Assembly (NCBI RefSeq): GCF_004193775.1
Contig: NC_041018.1
Coordinates: forward strand, 32,261,940-32,325,939
Direction: 5' to 3'
Length of the DNA: 64,000 nucleotides
Source: Glycine soja
Taxonomy: Eukaryota > Streptophyta > Magnoliopsida > Fabales > Fabaceae
Made by a program: the position numbers and the translations under genes. Shown here piece by piece: positions 1 to 10,669 of this stretch. The first letter of the stretch is position 1. Each line of letters starts with the position of its first letter. The notes under the pieces were generated by a model. The model was not told where the DNA came from. It searched no databases and saw only the letters and a list, made by a program, of their open reading frames with translations.

Positions 1-650
1 AGTGGAAGTGTTTGGCTTGTGTCCTATTGCCCATCGACGGTTGACTTTAGTTGTAGTTGTATGAGAATGCAATCCATTGGTCTTCCATGTGATCACATAT
101 TGGTTGTGTTGGTTTCTTTAAATTTTATGGAGTTGCCAAGTAGTTTGGTTTTGAATAGGTGGTCAAAAGTTGCCACAGAAAATATCAAAGACAAATATCC
201 AAATTCTGCAATGTATTGGGATTCCCAATTGATGGCCAGGTATGCCACTTTGGTTGAAGTTTCTAGACAAGTTTGCGAAGCTGCATATTATGATGAAGAC
301 GAGTATGACAAAATGTTGTGTTTCCTGTCAAATGAGGTTAAAAGGCTAAAGTCGAAGAAAAATAGCGAACCATGTATCGATGACAATGATGAGCAAGCAG
401 ATCAGCAGGGTCATAATTATGATGGTATTTTAGACCCTGTTGTTGTTCGAACTAAAGGATGCGGACAAGTTGGAGTAAATGAATCTGGGAAGCAAAGAAG
501 AATCCAAAAGTGTGGGCAATGTGGTGGAAGTGGCCACAATAAGCGGTCTTGCACCAATCGTCCTCGAAATGCAAATGTTTGTGTTTGTGGTTCGTTTATT
601 TCATCCAGCGAACAAACTAACACCATGTGTCAACCTATAGATGAATATAA
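1..650 (+). pseudogene. FAR1-RELATED SEQUENCE-like protein, C-terminal part, truncated
   Basis: The frame is open from base 1 to the stop at 685-687, so the N-terminus lies outside the window. FAR1/FHY3 proteins are transcription factors domesticated from MULE transposases. A SWIM zinc-binding motif is visible at 49-96 (CSC, then CDH), followed by a helical stretch with an acidic linker (about 280-410) and a CCHC-like knuckle at about 511-552 (CGQCGGSGHNKRSC). This order of SWIM then knuckle fits the C-terminal third of FRS5-like proteins. The last 10-15 residues before the stop are antisense to gypsy protease sequence, so the native C-terminus was replaced when retrotransposon DNA joined at about 640-665. 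It could be a host FRS gene fragment or a MULE transposase end; the knuckle occurs in both. Confidence 0.7.
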
Positions 651-654
651 CTAT

Positions 655-1890
655 CAACTGGTGTTTGAGAATGCAACACAAATTTAGTGCCAAGATGGGT
701 GAGGGTAATCTCATTAGTTAGGCCATTGTAAATGATCTTCTTATCAAATTGTCACGACCTTCCTAAAAGAATATGTCCTGCCTCCATGGGAACTATATCA
801 CAATTAACTTCATCCTTATATGTCCCAATGGAGAAAGGTACCTTCACTTGTTGGTTAACTATCATTTCCCCTTGCTCATTGAGCCATTGAAGTTTATAAG
901 GTTTTGGGTGGGGAATGATAGTGAGGTTCAACTTGGAAACTAATCTTGTGCTACAACAATTGCAACAAGATCCACTATCCACAATGAGAAAACAAGTTTT
1001 ATCTAAAATTTTGCATCTTGTATGAAAGATGTTCTCTCTTTGGGATTGAGATAGATCACAAGATTGGCCTCCAAGGAGCCTTCTAACCATTAAGAGGTCT
1101 CCTTCTTCATGGGGGTAGACTTCCTCACTAGACTCTTCATCCCTTACTTCATCTTCACTTCCACTAGAGGAAGGGCAAGAAGAAGTCTCCTCTTGACTAC
1201 TATAAATGTCTTGACCCCTCATGATCATGGTTTTCTTTGTGGGGCATTGAGAGGCAATGTGACCTCTCCCAAGACATTTGAAGCATTTAATGTTGCTAGT
1301 TCTTTCTTGGGAACTAGTCTTAGGGGTGTATTTCTCTATGGTCTTACCCATATCTTTCTTGGGTTTTGAAGGTGCAGCCCCCAAAATTTCATGGGCTTGG
1401 TCCTTCCTTGGATAAGAGTGAGAGCCATAAGATTTTGAAGAAGGCTTTCTTTTAAGTTGTTGCTCCACTCTTATACAAAGTTGGACTAGCTCATCTAAGT
1501 CCCTATATGGAAGGAGTTCAATCTTGTCCCTCACTTCCATATTAAGCCCACTAAGGAACTTAGCTATGCTTGTTCTTTCCTCCTCCCTAAGTTCAGCTTT
1601 TAAAAGGAGTATTTCCATTTGTTGTCTATATTCTTCAACACTCATACTCCCTTGTCTAAGCCTTTGGAGCTTGTCCATAAGCTCCCTTTCATAGTAGGAG
1701 GGAATGTGCCTCTTCATAAGGGCACTCTTAAGATCATTCCAATACTCTACTGGAGGATCCCCATGAATCCTTCGTTCCCTAACAAGGGAAGTCCACCAAT
1801 AGAGGGCATACCCTTGAAAGCTAAGGGTAGCCAATGGAACTTTTCTCTCTTCGCTAATATGAAGGCAAGCAAAAAGTTGTTCAACCTTCA
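655..1890 (-). pseudogene. Ty3/gypsy gag-protease, older element, left fragment
   Basis: Read on the minus strand from 1890 leftward this is the C-terminal part of a gypsy Gag followed by the aspartic protease. Visible are the retrotransposon Gag core (YALYWWTSLVRERR), a CCHC knuckle (CFKCLGRGHIASQCP) near 1240-1285, and a protease site with DSGS near 980. Just after the GRS of HILLGRS, at about 752, a TGA replaces the expected Trp codon, and homology continues past it (QFDKK, then NGLTNEITL) to about 655. RT, RNase H and integrase are absent; the sequence stops at the FAR1 fragment. The N-terminal half of the same gag is at 6917-7344. The two halves were separated by the 1891-6916 insertion, which broke the gene inside the WEMK-VEQLFAC segment. 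Confidence 0.85.
1886..1890. repeat. Target-site duplication CTTCA, left
   Basis: CTTCA immediately precedes the TG of the 5' LTR and recurs at 6917-6921 directly after the CA of the 3' LTR. It fixes the LTR start at 1891 rather than at the later TG at 2088. Confidence 0.9.
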
Positions 1891-3017
1891 TGATGAGGAC
1901 ATGACCAAGAGCAAGGGAAAGGATCCACTTGAAGGACTTGGAGGACCTATGACAAGGGCTAGAGAAAGGAAAGCCAAGGAAGCTCTTCAACAAGTGCTGT
2001 CCATACTATTTGAATACAAGCCCAAGTTTCAAGGAGAAAAGTCCAAGGTTGTGAGTTGTATCATGGCCCAAATGGAGGAGGACTAAATGACACCACTTTG
2101 TCTCAATTTTTAGAGTGTTTAGTTTGTCTAAATAATGGCCCAATCCTTGTAAAGTTGGCTGACCAAAAATATGTTTTGGGTTAATCAATTAAAAGGGCTT
2201 TAGTTAGGTTTAGTTCAAGTTGTAATAAGGGCCCAATTGGCAACCTAGGCATCAGCCTTTTGGGAGACCAAATGGTGGCTGACTTGTTGGCTGTTGGGGG
2301 TGACTTTTGGTTGCCACAATTTCAGTTACACTCAGCCATTAAGTTTTTTTTAATTCCCTAGGTTAATGGCATTAAGTTATTTTAATTCTAGGTTAGTGGG
2401 TCATTACTAAAATCTGCTGTAAAGCTTCTATATAAGCTGAACCATTTTATCAATAAACACAAGTTGAGTTTTATTCAGAAAATTAGAGTTTATCTCTTTT
2501 ATCTTAGTGAGAGTGATTCTCCTAAATTCTTGAGTGATTCAAGAACACCCTGGCTGTATCAAAGGACTTTCACAACCTTTGTGTGTTGCCCTCGTTGGAA
2601 AGAGTGATTCTTTCCTTCCTTTCATCTTCACCCTTGTTCTTTCAAACCACAATTCCAGAAAATCCACCTATGCCCAGAATTATCTCGTGGCCATAACTCC
2701 CGTTTTACGCACTCAAATTAAGTGATTCTTGAGCCTAAATTGAATTTCAAAACGAGAACTTTCACCTCGTTTTGGAATCACCTCATTTGGAGCCCTGTAG
2801 CTTCAGTTATTGCCATTTCTATATTTCTGTCCAGCCACCACTTAACCTACATTTTACCATCCCATTCATCCATTTTATGCCAAGAACCACCTGATTAAGA
2901 CCCACGAAATTAACCACCTTATTTTCCATCCTTACCTTAATCAATTTCCGCATTTTCCATCAAGGTTTAATCCTAGACGATCCTAAGTCAGCCCTTGTTC
3001 CATGAGGGTTCATATCA
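1891..3017 (+). repeat. 5' LTR of young gypsy element
   Basis: 1127 bp, TG...CA. The U3 opens with 64 sense codons and a stop (1894-2086), identical bar one base to the last codons of the element's own ORF in the 3' LTR. A TATA-like TCTATATAAG lies at about 2427-2436 and an AATAAA signal at about 2451, so R begins near 2460 and U5 runs to 3017. Confidence 0.92.
2427..2436 (+). promoter_or_regulatory. TATA box of the LTR promoter
   Basis: TCTATATAAG, followed about 20 bp later by AATAAA. The same pair recurs in the 3' LTR at about 6326. This is the expected U3/R arrangement for transcription of the element. Confidence 0.65.
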
Positions 3018-3019
3018 TT

Positions 3020-3031
3020 TGGTATCAGAGC
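3020..3031 (+). other. Primer binding site (initiator Met tRNA)
   Basis: TGGTATCAGAGC, two bases after the LTR end, is the classic plant gypsy/copia site complementary to the 3' end of tRNA-iMet. Confidence 0.92.
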
Positions 3032-3609
3032 TCCGGTTCTAGGATCAACACTTCCTTTGCTGGAAATATTGGGTAACATCCTTCTTTATTCTCTTTGCCA
3101 TTTATATTACCTTCTTATTCATATATATTTTTTTAGGCTGAACCATTGCAAAAGTTAAGCCTTTTGATCTCTTTGTTATAAAAAAAAAAAAAAGAAGCAG
3201 AATTTCGTATAAGCAAAATTAAAAAAAAAAAAATTGGGCTGAATGGTTCATGCTTGAAGAACTTTAAAAAAAATCTCTTTAAGGTAATATATTGGTTGCA
3301 TGAAGGATTGTTACTTGAATTCCTAAATTCTGAATTTTATTTCCTTCATTTGTGCCTAAAAACATTGTTAGCCTTTTTCTTGGTTAACCTTTTCCTTGTC
3401 TCTCTAGCCTTACCTTACACATATTGGTGAATTGTTCTTTGTTGTGGCCATAATCTCTTGAATTGCCTAAGAACTCAAGGGGAATTAGAGTGGTAAAAGG
3501 CAAGAGTGTTTCATTAGAGAAAAGCCATAATTGTGTGATACACTTGAGTGGGTGAGGTATTCAAACAACAACTATAATTGTCTTGTTACTTTTGATTTGT
3601 TTGTTTGAG
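3032..3609 (+). other. Leader of the gypsy element
   Basis: Untranslated leader between primer site and ORF. It contains A-rich runs at about 3180-3195 and 3220-3232; no coding potential seen. Confidence 0.7.
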
Positions 3610-5985
3610 ATGTCAGGTACTAATCCTAATGATGGAGTGGGGCTTTCGCAATTCCAAATGCAAGCTTTGATGCAACATTTGGAGAGGTTAATGAAACAAC
3701 GAGATGATGCGCTCCATGAGAGGTTGGATCAAATGGAGAATAGAGATCATAATGAAGAAGAAAGGAGGAGAAGAGGGAATGATGGTGTTCCTAGACAAAA
3801 CCGAATTGATGGTATTAAACTCAACATTCCTCCATTTAAAGGAAAGAATGATCCGGAGGCCTACTTGGAGTGGGAGATGAAAATAGAGCATGTTTTCTCA
3901 TGCAACAACTATGAGGAGGACCAAAAGGTGAAGCTTGCCGCCACGGAGTTTTCCGACTATGCTCTTGTGTGGTGGAACAAGCTACAAAAGGAGAGAGCAA
4001 GAAATGAAGAGCCAATGGTTGATACATGGACGGAGATGAAAAAGATCATGAGGAAGCGGTATGTGCCGGCGAGTTACTCAAGGGACTTGAAATTCAAGCT
4101 CCAAAAACTAACCCAAGGCAACAAGGGGGTTGAGGAGTATTTCAAGGAAATGGATGTGCTCATGATTCAAGCAAATATTGAAGAAGATGAGGAGGTAACT
4201 ATGGCTCGATTTCTTAATGGTTTGACTAATGATATCCGTGATATTGTTGAGCTGCAGGAGTTTGTTGAAATGGATGATTTGCTTCACAAAGCAATCCAAG
4301 TGGAGCAACAATTAAAAAGGAAGGGAGTGGCTAAGAGGAGTTTTACCAACTTTGGTTCTTCTAGTTGGAAAGACAAAGGTAAGAAAGATGGGGCTGCTAC
4401 TTCTAGTAGTTCCACACCTATCCCATCAAAAACTCGCTCAAAGTCCCAAGAGGAACCCTCTAAAAGGAGTAGAGATGTGAAGTGTTTCAAGTGCCAAGGC
4501 CTAGGACACTATGCTTATGAGTGCCCTAACAAAAGGTCCATGGTTCTTAGAGATGGAGAATATATAAGTGAATCCGATGTTGAAGAAGAAGAGGAGAGTG
4601 AGTACGTAGAGGAAGAGGAGACTCCGGAGGGAGATTTGTTGATGATTAGGCAGTTACTTGGTGGTCAATTGAAGCATGAGGAGGAGAGCCAAAGAGAAAG
4701 CATCTTTCACACTAGATGTTTAATCAATGGCAAGGTGTGCATGGTGATCATTGATGGAGGTAGTTGCACCAATGTGGCTAGTGCTAGATTAGTGTCAAAG
4801 CTAAATTTAGCTACTAAACCACATCCTAGGCCATACAAACTTCAATGGCTTAGTAAGGATGGGGAGGTGCAAGTGAGGCAGCAAGTGGAAGTGGACGTTT
4901 CCATTGGGAAATACAATGATAAGGTACTTTGTGATGTTGTTCCTATGGAGGCCAGTCACTTACTTTTGGGGAGACCATGGCAATTTGATAAAAGAGCCAA
5001 TCATGACGGTTACACCAACAAGATCTCTTTCATGCACCAAGACAAAAAGATTGTGCTCAAGCCATTGAGTCCACAAGAAGTGTGTGAGGATCAAAAGAAA
5101 ATGAGAGAAAAACTTCTTCAAGAGAAAAAAGAAAAAGAAAAAGTGAGCAAAACACTTGAGAGTGAGAAAAAGAGGGAAACACTTGAGAGGAAAAAGAGTG
5201 AACAAAAGAAGAGTGAAACACTTGAAGTGAGGGAGAGCTATTTAGCCACAAAAAGTGAGGTCAAGAGGTTGTTTCGTGCTAAACAGTCACTATATATCTT
5301 GTTTTGCAAAAATCAGATTTTGACCACTAACACTTTTGATGATTTTGAAGTTGTTTATGGTTTTAACCCACTAACTCCTCTTGATCTTTTGCCTATGCCT
5401 AATGTTTCTGTTTTTAAGCATAAAGAAGGTCAAGCAAAGGCGGACTATGTGAAGAAGCTTCATGGGAGAGTCAAAGATCAAATTGAGAGGAAAAATAAAA
5501 GCTATGCTAAACATGCCAACAAAGGAAGAAAGAAGGTTGTCTTCGAACCCGGAGATTGGGTTTGGGTGCACATGAGAAAAGAAAGGCTTCCGGAACAGAG
5601 GAAATCAAAGCTTCAACCAAGGGGAGATGAACCATTTCAAGTGCTTGAAAGAATCAATGACAATGCTTACAAAGTTGAGCTGCCCGATGAGTATAATGTT
5701 AGTTCCACCTTCAATGTCTCTGATTTACCTCTTTTTGATGCAGATGGAGAATCCGATTTGAGGACAAATCCTTCTCAAGAGGGAGAGAATGATGAGGACA
5801 TGACCAAGAGCAAGGGCAAGGATCCACTTGAAGGACTTGGAGGACCTATGACAAGGGCTAGAGAAAGGAAAGCCAAGGAAGCTCTTCAACAAGTGCTGTC
5901 CATACTATTTGAATACAAGCCCAAGTTTCAAGGAGAAAAGTCCAAGGTTGTGAGTTGTATCATGGCCCAAATGGAGGAGGACTAA
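3610..5985 (+). CDS. Gag-protease-integrase-tail fusion ORF (pol core deleted)
   Basis: One open frame of 791 codons from ATG 3610; an in-frame ATG at 3583 exists but the Gag-like start MSGTNPND at 3610 fits better. The following residue numbers are counted from 3583. Gag core (ALVWWNKLQKER) about 95-190; CCHC knuckle (CFKCQGLGHYAYECP) about 301-315; acidic linker; protease about 380-480 with the active-site triplet reading DGG where DSG or DTG is usual; a Lys/Glu-rich coiled coil about 500-565; then at about 585 an abrupt jump to integrase C-terminal sequence (VYGFNPLTPLDLL, later DNAYKVELP and FNVSDL). RT, RNase H and the integrase catalytic core are gone, yet the frame stays open. The last 64 codons are encoded inside the 3' LTR. 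The product could make Gag particles; protease activity is doubtful. Confidence 0.88.
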   Translation: MSGTNPNDGVGLSQFQMQALMQHLERLMKQRDDALHERLDQMENRDHNEEERRRRGNDGVPRQNRIDGIKLNIPPFKGKNDPEAYLEWEMKIEHVFSCNNYEEDQKVKLAATEFSDYALVWWNKLQKERARNEEPMVDTWTEMKKIMRKRYVPASYSRDLKFKLQKLTQGNKGVEEYFKEMDVLMIQANIEEDEEVTMARFLNGLTNDIRDIVELQEFVEMDDLLHKAIQVEQQLKRKGVAKRSFTNFGSSSWKDKGKKDGAATSSSSTPIPSKTRSKSQEEPSKRSRDVKCFKCQGLGHYAYECPNKRSMVLRDGEYISESDVEEEEESEYVEEEETPEGDLLMIRQLLGGQLKHEEESQRESIFHTRCLINGKVCMVIIDGGSCTNVASARLVSKLNLATKPHPRPYKLQWLSKDGEVQVRQQVEVDVSIGKYNDKVLCDVVPMEASHLLLGRPWQFDKRANHDGYTNKISFMHQDKKIVLKPLSPQEVCEDQKKMREKLLQEKKEKEKVSKTLESEKKRETLERKKSEQKKSETLEVRESYLATKSEVKRLFRAKQSLYILFCKNQILTTNTFDDFEVVYGFNPLTPLDLLPMPNVSVFKHKEGQAKADYVKKLHGRVKDQIERKNKSYAKHANKGRKKVVFEPGDWVWVHMRKERLPEQRKSKLQPRGDEPFQVLERINDNAYKVELPDEYNVSSTFNVSDLPLFDADGESDLRTNPSQEGENDEDMTKSKGKDPLEGLGGPMTRARERKAKEALQQVLSILFEYKPKFQGEKSKVVSCIMAQMEED
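5777..5789 (+). other. Polypurine tract
   Basis: AAGAGGGAGAGAA directly abuts the 3' LTR TG at 5790. It primes plus-strand DNA and lies within the ORF. Confidence 0.88.
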
Positions 5986-6916
5986 ATGACACCACTTTGT
6001 CTCAATTTTTAGAGTGTTTAGTTTGTCTAAATAATGGCCCAATCCTTGTAAAGTTGGCTGACCAAAAATATGTTTTGGGTTAATCAATTAAAAGGGCTTT
6101 AGTTAGGTTTAGTTCAAGTTGTAATAAGGGCCCAATTGGCAACTTAGGCATCAGCCTTTTGGGAGACCAAATGGTGGCTGACTTGTTGGCTGTTGGGGGT
6201 GACTTTTGGTTGCCACAATTTCAGTTACACTCAGCCATTAAGTTTTTTTTAATTCCCTAGGTTAATGGCATTAAGTTATTTTAATTCTAGGTTAGTGGGT
6301 CATTACTAAAATCTGCTGTAAAGCTTCTATATAAGCTGAACCATTTTATCAATAAACACAAGTTGAGTTTTATTCAGAAAATTAGAGTTTATCTCTTTTA
6401 TCTTAGTGAGAGTGATTCTCCTAAATTCTTGAGTGATTCAAGAACACCCTGGCTGTATCAAAGGACTTTCACAACCTTTGTGTGTTGCCCTCGCTGGAAA
6501 GAGTGATTCTTTCCTTCCTTTCATCTTCACCCTTGTTCTTTCAAACCACAATTCCAGAAAATCCACCTCTGCCCAGAATTATCTCGTGGCCATAACTCCC
6601 GTTTTACGCACTCAAATTAAGTGATTCTTGAGCCTAAATTGAATTTCAAAACGAGAACTTTCACCTCGTTTTGGAATCACCTCATTTGGAGCCCTGTAGC
6701 TTCAGTTATTGCCATTTCTATATTTCTGTCCAGCCACCACTTAACCTACATTTTACCATCCCATTCATCCATTTTATGCCAAGAACCACCTGATTAAGAC
6801 CCACGAAATTAACCACCTTATTTTCCATCCTTACCTTAATCAATTTCCGCATTTTCCATCAAGGTTTAATCCTAGACGATCCTAAGTCAGCCCTTGTTCC
6901 ATGAGGGTTCATATCA
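5790..6916 (+). repeat. 3' LTR of young gypsy element
   Basis: 1127 bp, near-identical to 1891-3017. It contains the last 64 codons and stop of the element ORF (5793-5985). It is followed by the CTTCA duplication and then by the resumed gag of the older element. Confidence 0.92.
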
Positions 6917-7344
6917 CTTCATTTCCCAATCTAAGTAGGCCTCAACATTATCTTTTCCATGGAAATATGGGAGACTAATGTTAACCTCTTGAAGCCTTCT
7001 ATCCTTTTCTTTTCTTTTCTTTGGGAGTGATGTTTAGTATGTGAACTATGGCACCCTCTATAATAGTCGCTAAGTTCTTCACTTAAACTCTTGCAAGAGT
7101 CATGACAACTATAGGAGACATGTTTTTCTCTTTTCATTTGTTTCATTATTTTTCTTCTTTCTTCCTCTCTTATTTTCTCTCTTTCATCTTGACTTATTTC
7201 TTCCACTCTTTTTTTACCTTTTTCTTTTCTCTCTTGTTTTTCTTTCCACAACTTAAGGGATCTCAACTCATCTAATATCTTATACAAGGGGTCCTTAGGA
7301 GTAGAACCCTCACTATTAACACTAGATGAAGAATGAAGACTCAT
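6917..7344 (-). pseudogene. Ty3/gypsy gag N-terminus, older element, right fragment
   Basis: On the minus strand the start at 7344 opens a charged, coiled-coil-rich Gag N-terminus (MSLHSSSSVNSEGS, then a Lys/Glu-rich stretch). After a frame change the conserved segment PYFHGKDNVEAYLDWEMK is readable down to 6917. That is exactly where the fragment at 655-1890 resumes with VEQLFAC. The young element therefore landed within this codon run. The frame change between the N-terminal ORF and this segment shows the gag was already decayed, or that I misjudge one base. Confidence 0.8.
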
Positions 7345-9250
7345 GTTGGTTCCTAAGTTATGGTTCTTTCTTGTTGGGGTTTGAAAACAAAAGGTAAAAG
7401 AAACTATGGTTGAAACTAGCCAAAATAAACACTAAAAGAGGTGTGAAAGATAAGGTAAAAACTAATTGGTAAAAGGCAAGCTACCTAGGCAGTTTGAAAA
7501 TGGAGAGTAAAGGAAATAAGCTATGAAAGTAAGCAAGAAATTAAAGTGCAAGAAATGCAAACTAGGCGGATCTTAAGAGTGTTTGGATGACCTCATTTAA
7601 GGTTCCCAACTAAACACTCACTATCCTAAGGGAAAATTACCTAAAATTATTACACACAAATGGAAGTAGGGTGACCTATTGGAGGCTCCCAACTTACTTC
7701 CAATGAAAGGCCTTTTTATTACAAAATTTGAAAGCAAAGCAAATTGCCAATTACAAAATTACAAAAAAAAGTCCTTAATTGTGGTGGCTATTCTCTCTTT
7801 AGTGTTTCACTCAATTTGGAGTGTTTCTTAGTCCAATAGCTCTTAAGGTGGTTGGCCCCTTGCTTCTTGACTCAAATTCTTTAAGGTATGGCACCAATCC
7901 TCCTTTCCAATTCCCTATATGGCAACTCACAAGCAAGGAAACAAAGAGACAAGCAATAACCAAAGACCAATAAAAAAATGAAATGAAATCTAAACCAATA
8001 GAGTTTTAACAAGACAATTTTTCAAGGATTATTCAACAAGTAAAGCAATGAAAAGTACACAAAAGCAAGCTAGGACTCAAAGAGAAACCTAGAATGGCTC
8101 TAGAGTAGAGTAGAAAAACTAAAAAAAAGAAGAAAAAAAGACTCAAGAAACCTCTAGTTTTGGCACTTGTTTTCACAATAATTTTCAATTGAAGTTTCAA
8201 AACTAGGATTGGTATAAAATATGCACCAATTATAGAACAAATTTTGAGCCAAAACAACAAGCACACTTCCTTTTTACTTCTTTTTTTCCCGAACACTGAT
8301 TTTTCTGCCAACTTGTGTGATTTTTCGTATTTTTTCCTTTAATCCAAATCGCTTGGTTATTTTTTTATAATTTTGGTCCAAATGTCTAGAAAATTAAGTA
8401 AAAATTTCAGCTCAAAAAATGTAGTGACCAATTCCCAGTAATTTATACAAGTTTGTATGTTCAAGCTACCAGCACCAACGATTTCAACCTAGAAATCAAG
8501 AGTAGTGTTTATGTTGCTTAAGGCTTGGATAGTTACAATTTGTGTTTGCTTATGCTCCATTATCTTGAATAACACAATTCAAGAGAGCTTAAGACTTATT
8601 TAATTCACAAATCCAGCCACAACTCAATTTCATCATAGGCATCATGTAGGAAACTTAGAAGAAAAAAAAGAGTTCAACAACAAGACTACTTCTATGAATT
8701 GATTTAGAACATGTTATGAACTAAATAACATGCATGAATTAGACTCAAAATTCAAAAGATAGGCTAAGAATGACAAGAATACATGAACAAATGTATCTAG
8801 AATTCAATCAACAAAAATAAAAATTCAACACAAACTTAGAACATAATGTGACAATTACTATGACTAAACATGACTCTAAGACAACATGGATTAAGTGATT
8901 TACACTTAGATTTTTGTGTTTTTTTTTCTAATCAATATTTTGGAAGAAAATTTATATCTAAGGTTCAGCACAAGGATATTATGAATGAAAAATGATAGAA
9001 CCTAAAATCAACACAAAAACATGATTCAAGAGTAGATCTACAAAATTTGAACCAAAGAAATGCAAGAACAAGTGTAGATCTAAGATTTAATCGGTTTATT
9101 TTTTTGAATCTACTCTAAACAGCACCAAACCACAAGACAATGGAGGATATACATGGAGAATAAGATGAAGAACAAGGAATTAAAGAGAATTCACCAAACA
9201 AAAAGATAGAAGAAGCAAAAGAACATCACCTAGATGAAGATGATACCACA
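7345..9250 (-). other. Leader of older gypsy element
   Basis: No gene seen. It lies between the old gag start and the old 5' LTR, so by position it is the untranslated leader. Reading minus, a primer-site-like TGGTATCATC occurs at about 9239-9248. Only its first eight bases match the usual TGGTATCAGAGC. Confidence 0.5.
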
Positions 9251-9786
9251 TGATGTAAGTTCCATTGGAGCTTGTAGGCCTAGGATCTTCTTCATCAATG
9301 GATTCCTTTGCTTCTTGGAAGATGAATGGCAGCGAAATGGAGAAGGAAGAGAGAGAGAGGAGACGCCACTTCAAGGTGAAGATGAGTCTAGAAGAAGCTC
9401 ACCACCATAAGAGGCCATGGATAAGAGCTTGGAGGAAGAAAAAGATGAATGAAGGGAGAGGGAGAGAAGAGCACGAAAATTTTGTACTCTAAATGAGCTC
9501 TGAAATCTGAAGTTTAATATTCAAATGATCAAAGTTAAAAAAATGCACACACATGACCTTTATTTATAGCCTAAGTGTCACACAAAATTGGAGGAAAATT
9601 TGAATTTCAATTCAAATTTCACTTGAATTTGAAATTGAATTTGTGGAGCCAAAATTTCACTAATTATGATTAGTGAATTTTAGTTATGGTTCAGCCCACT
9701 AATCCAAGATCAATTCCAAGATTCTCCACCAAGTGTGCTTAGGTGTCATGACACCCTTTACCCCTCACATATATATTAATAAAGGA
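9251..9786 (-). repeat. Old gypsy 5' LTR, proximal part (R-U5)
   Basis: Reading minus, the sequence ends ...ACATCA just before the primer-like TGGTATCATC, and CTATAAATA occurs at about 9560-9570, a plausible TATA box. The LTR appears to continue at 12374 after an insertion. No second LTR is present because the 3' half of this element is lost. Confidence 0.5.
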
Positions 9787-10669
9787 ATAAAAATTCAAAT
9801 ATTAATTAAAAGTATTTTAAAACATTTTTAAACACAAGCCTTTCAAATGGGTAAAAGGCTCACATTCACTTTCTTCTACATCATATTCAAACTTGTCCAA
9901 ATAAATAGTAAAGTCATCTCGGCTCAAAGAAGGTCATCTAAGTTTCATACAATTAATATAGAACCTATATCCTAATGTCACATCCTATCAGAGCGTGGTG
10001 TTTCCGTGTCTTCTAGCATGAGGTTCTTCATAGTCATCCACCTATTCATCTGCTCCCCCGAACACAAAGTTCAAGATCATCACAGGATCCAAACACAAAC
10101 AGCAAATCGAGAGTGAGTTATCACATTTCTAACTACTAGAGAGAAACAACACAACATATAGTAGCCAAATATAATTTACTTAGCATATCTCACACTATTT
10201 CATCACTTTGTCATTCATCAATCACAATACACAGGAATCACACACTCCGATCAAAACATAATAACACATCAATTTCATAATAAACAATTAGCAAGCCTAT
10301 GCAACAGTTATGCTAAGACTCAAGCCTATATGCAATGTGGTACCATGTCAGTGAAAAACCTCGTCGGGCGCCTAGGAGTACATGACAAGACAAACCACAC
10401 ACTAGCAAGTCAAGTCACTCTCACTAGGTAATATCATAGGGAGACCAGTCAGGGTTACAGTGTTTTGCGAGAATGCTCCAACCATATGGGATCAACATAG
10501 GCTTAAAGGAGCACTCAAACCGTGTGACCCCCAAGGCCTACACTCTGAAGAGTCCGTCAGGGCCTCTCCCTCCTGATTCAGGTCCAACCCAGAAAATATT
10601 TTAGCACACAGACTCTATCTATGAACTGTACAAAACACACGACTCCTCAATTGTTCTCAAAATAGCTTT

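Larger units (their letters stand above)
1891..6916 (+). mobile_element. Young, internally deleted Ty3/gypsy LTR retrotransposon
   Basis: A complete element of 5026 bp: 5' LTR 1891-3017, primer site 3020-3031, one ORF 3610-5985, polypurine tract 5777-5789, 3' LTR 5790-6916. Both LTRs are 1127 bp, start TGATGAGG and end TATCA. The flanks carry a 5-bp duplication, CTTCA, at 1886-1890 and 6917-6921. I count four differences between the LTRs (lysine/glutamine codon A/C near 1920; C/T, T/C and A/C further on), about 0.35%. At a commonly used 1.3e-8 substitutions per site per year this is roughly 0.1-0.2 million years. It lies inside the gag of an older element in the opposite orientation. RT, RNase H and integrase core are missing, so it needs proteins in trans. 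Confidence 0.93.

Noticed and set aside
752..1993. 413-codon minus-strand ORF with a start at 1993
   Set aside because: The first 34 codons are antisense of the young element's LTR; the real gag homology starts at 1890. It was annotated as a split gag-protease instead.
1619..2086. Plus-strand ORF of 155 codons
   Set aside because: It is a chance fusion of antisense gag with the sense coding stretch in the 5' LTR.
2088..3017. Alternative LTR of 930 bp starting at TGACACC
   Set aside because: Identity continues 197 bp upstream, and only the 1891 start has a polypurine tract partner and matching target duplication.
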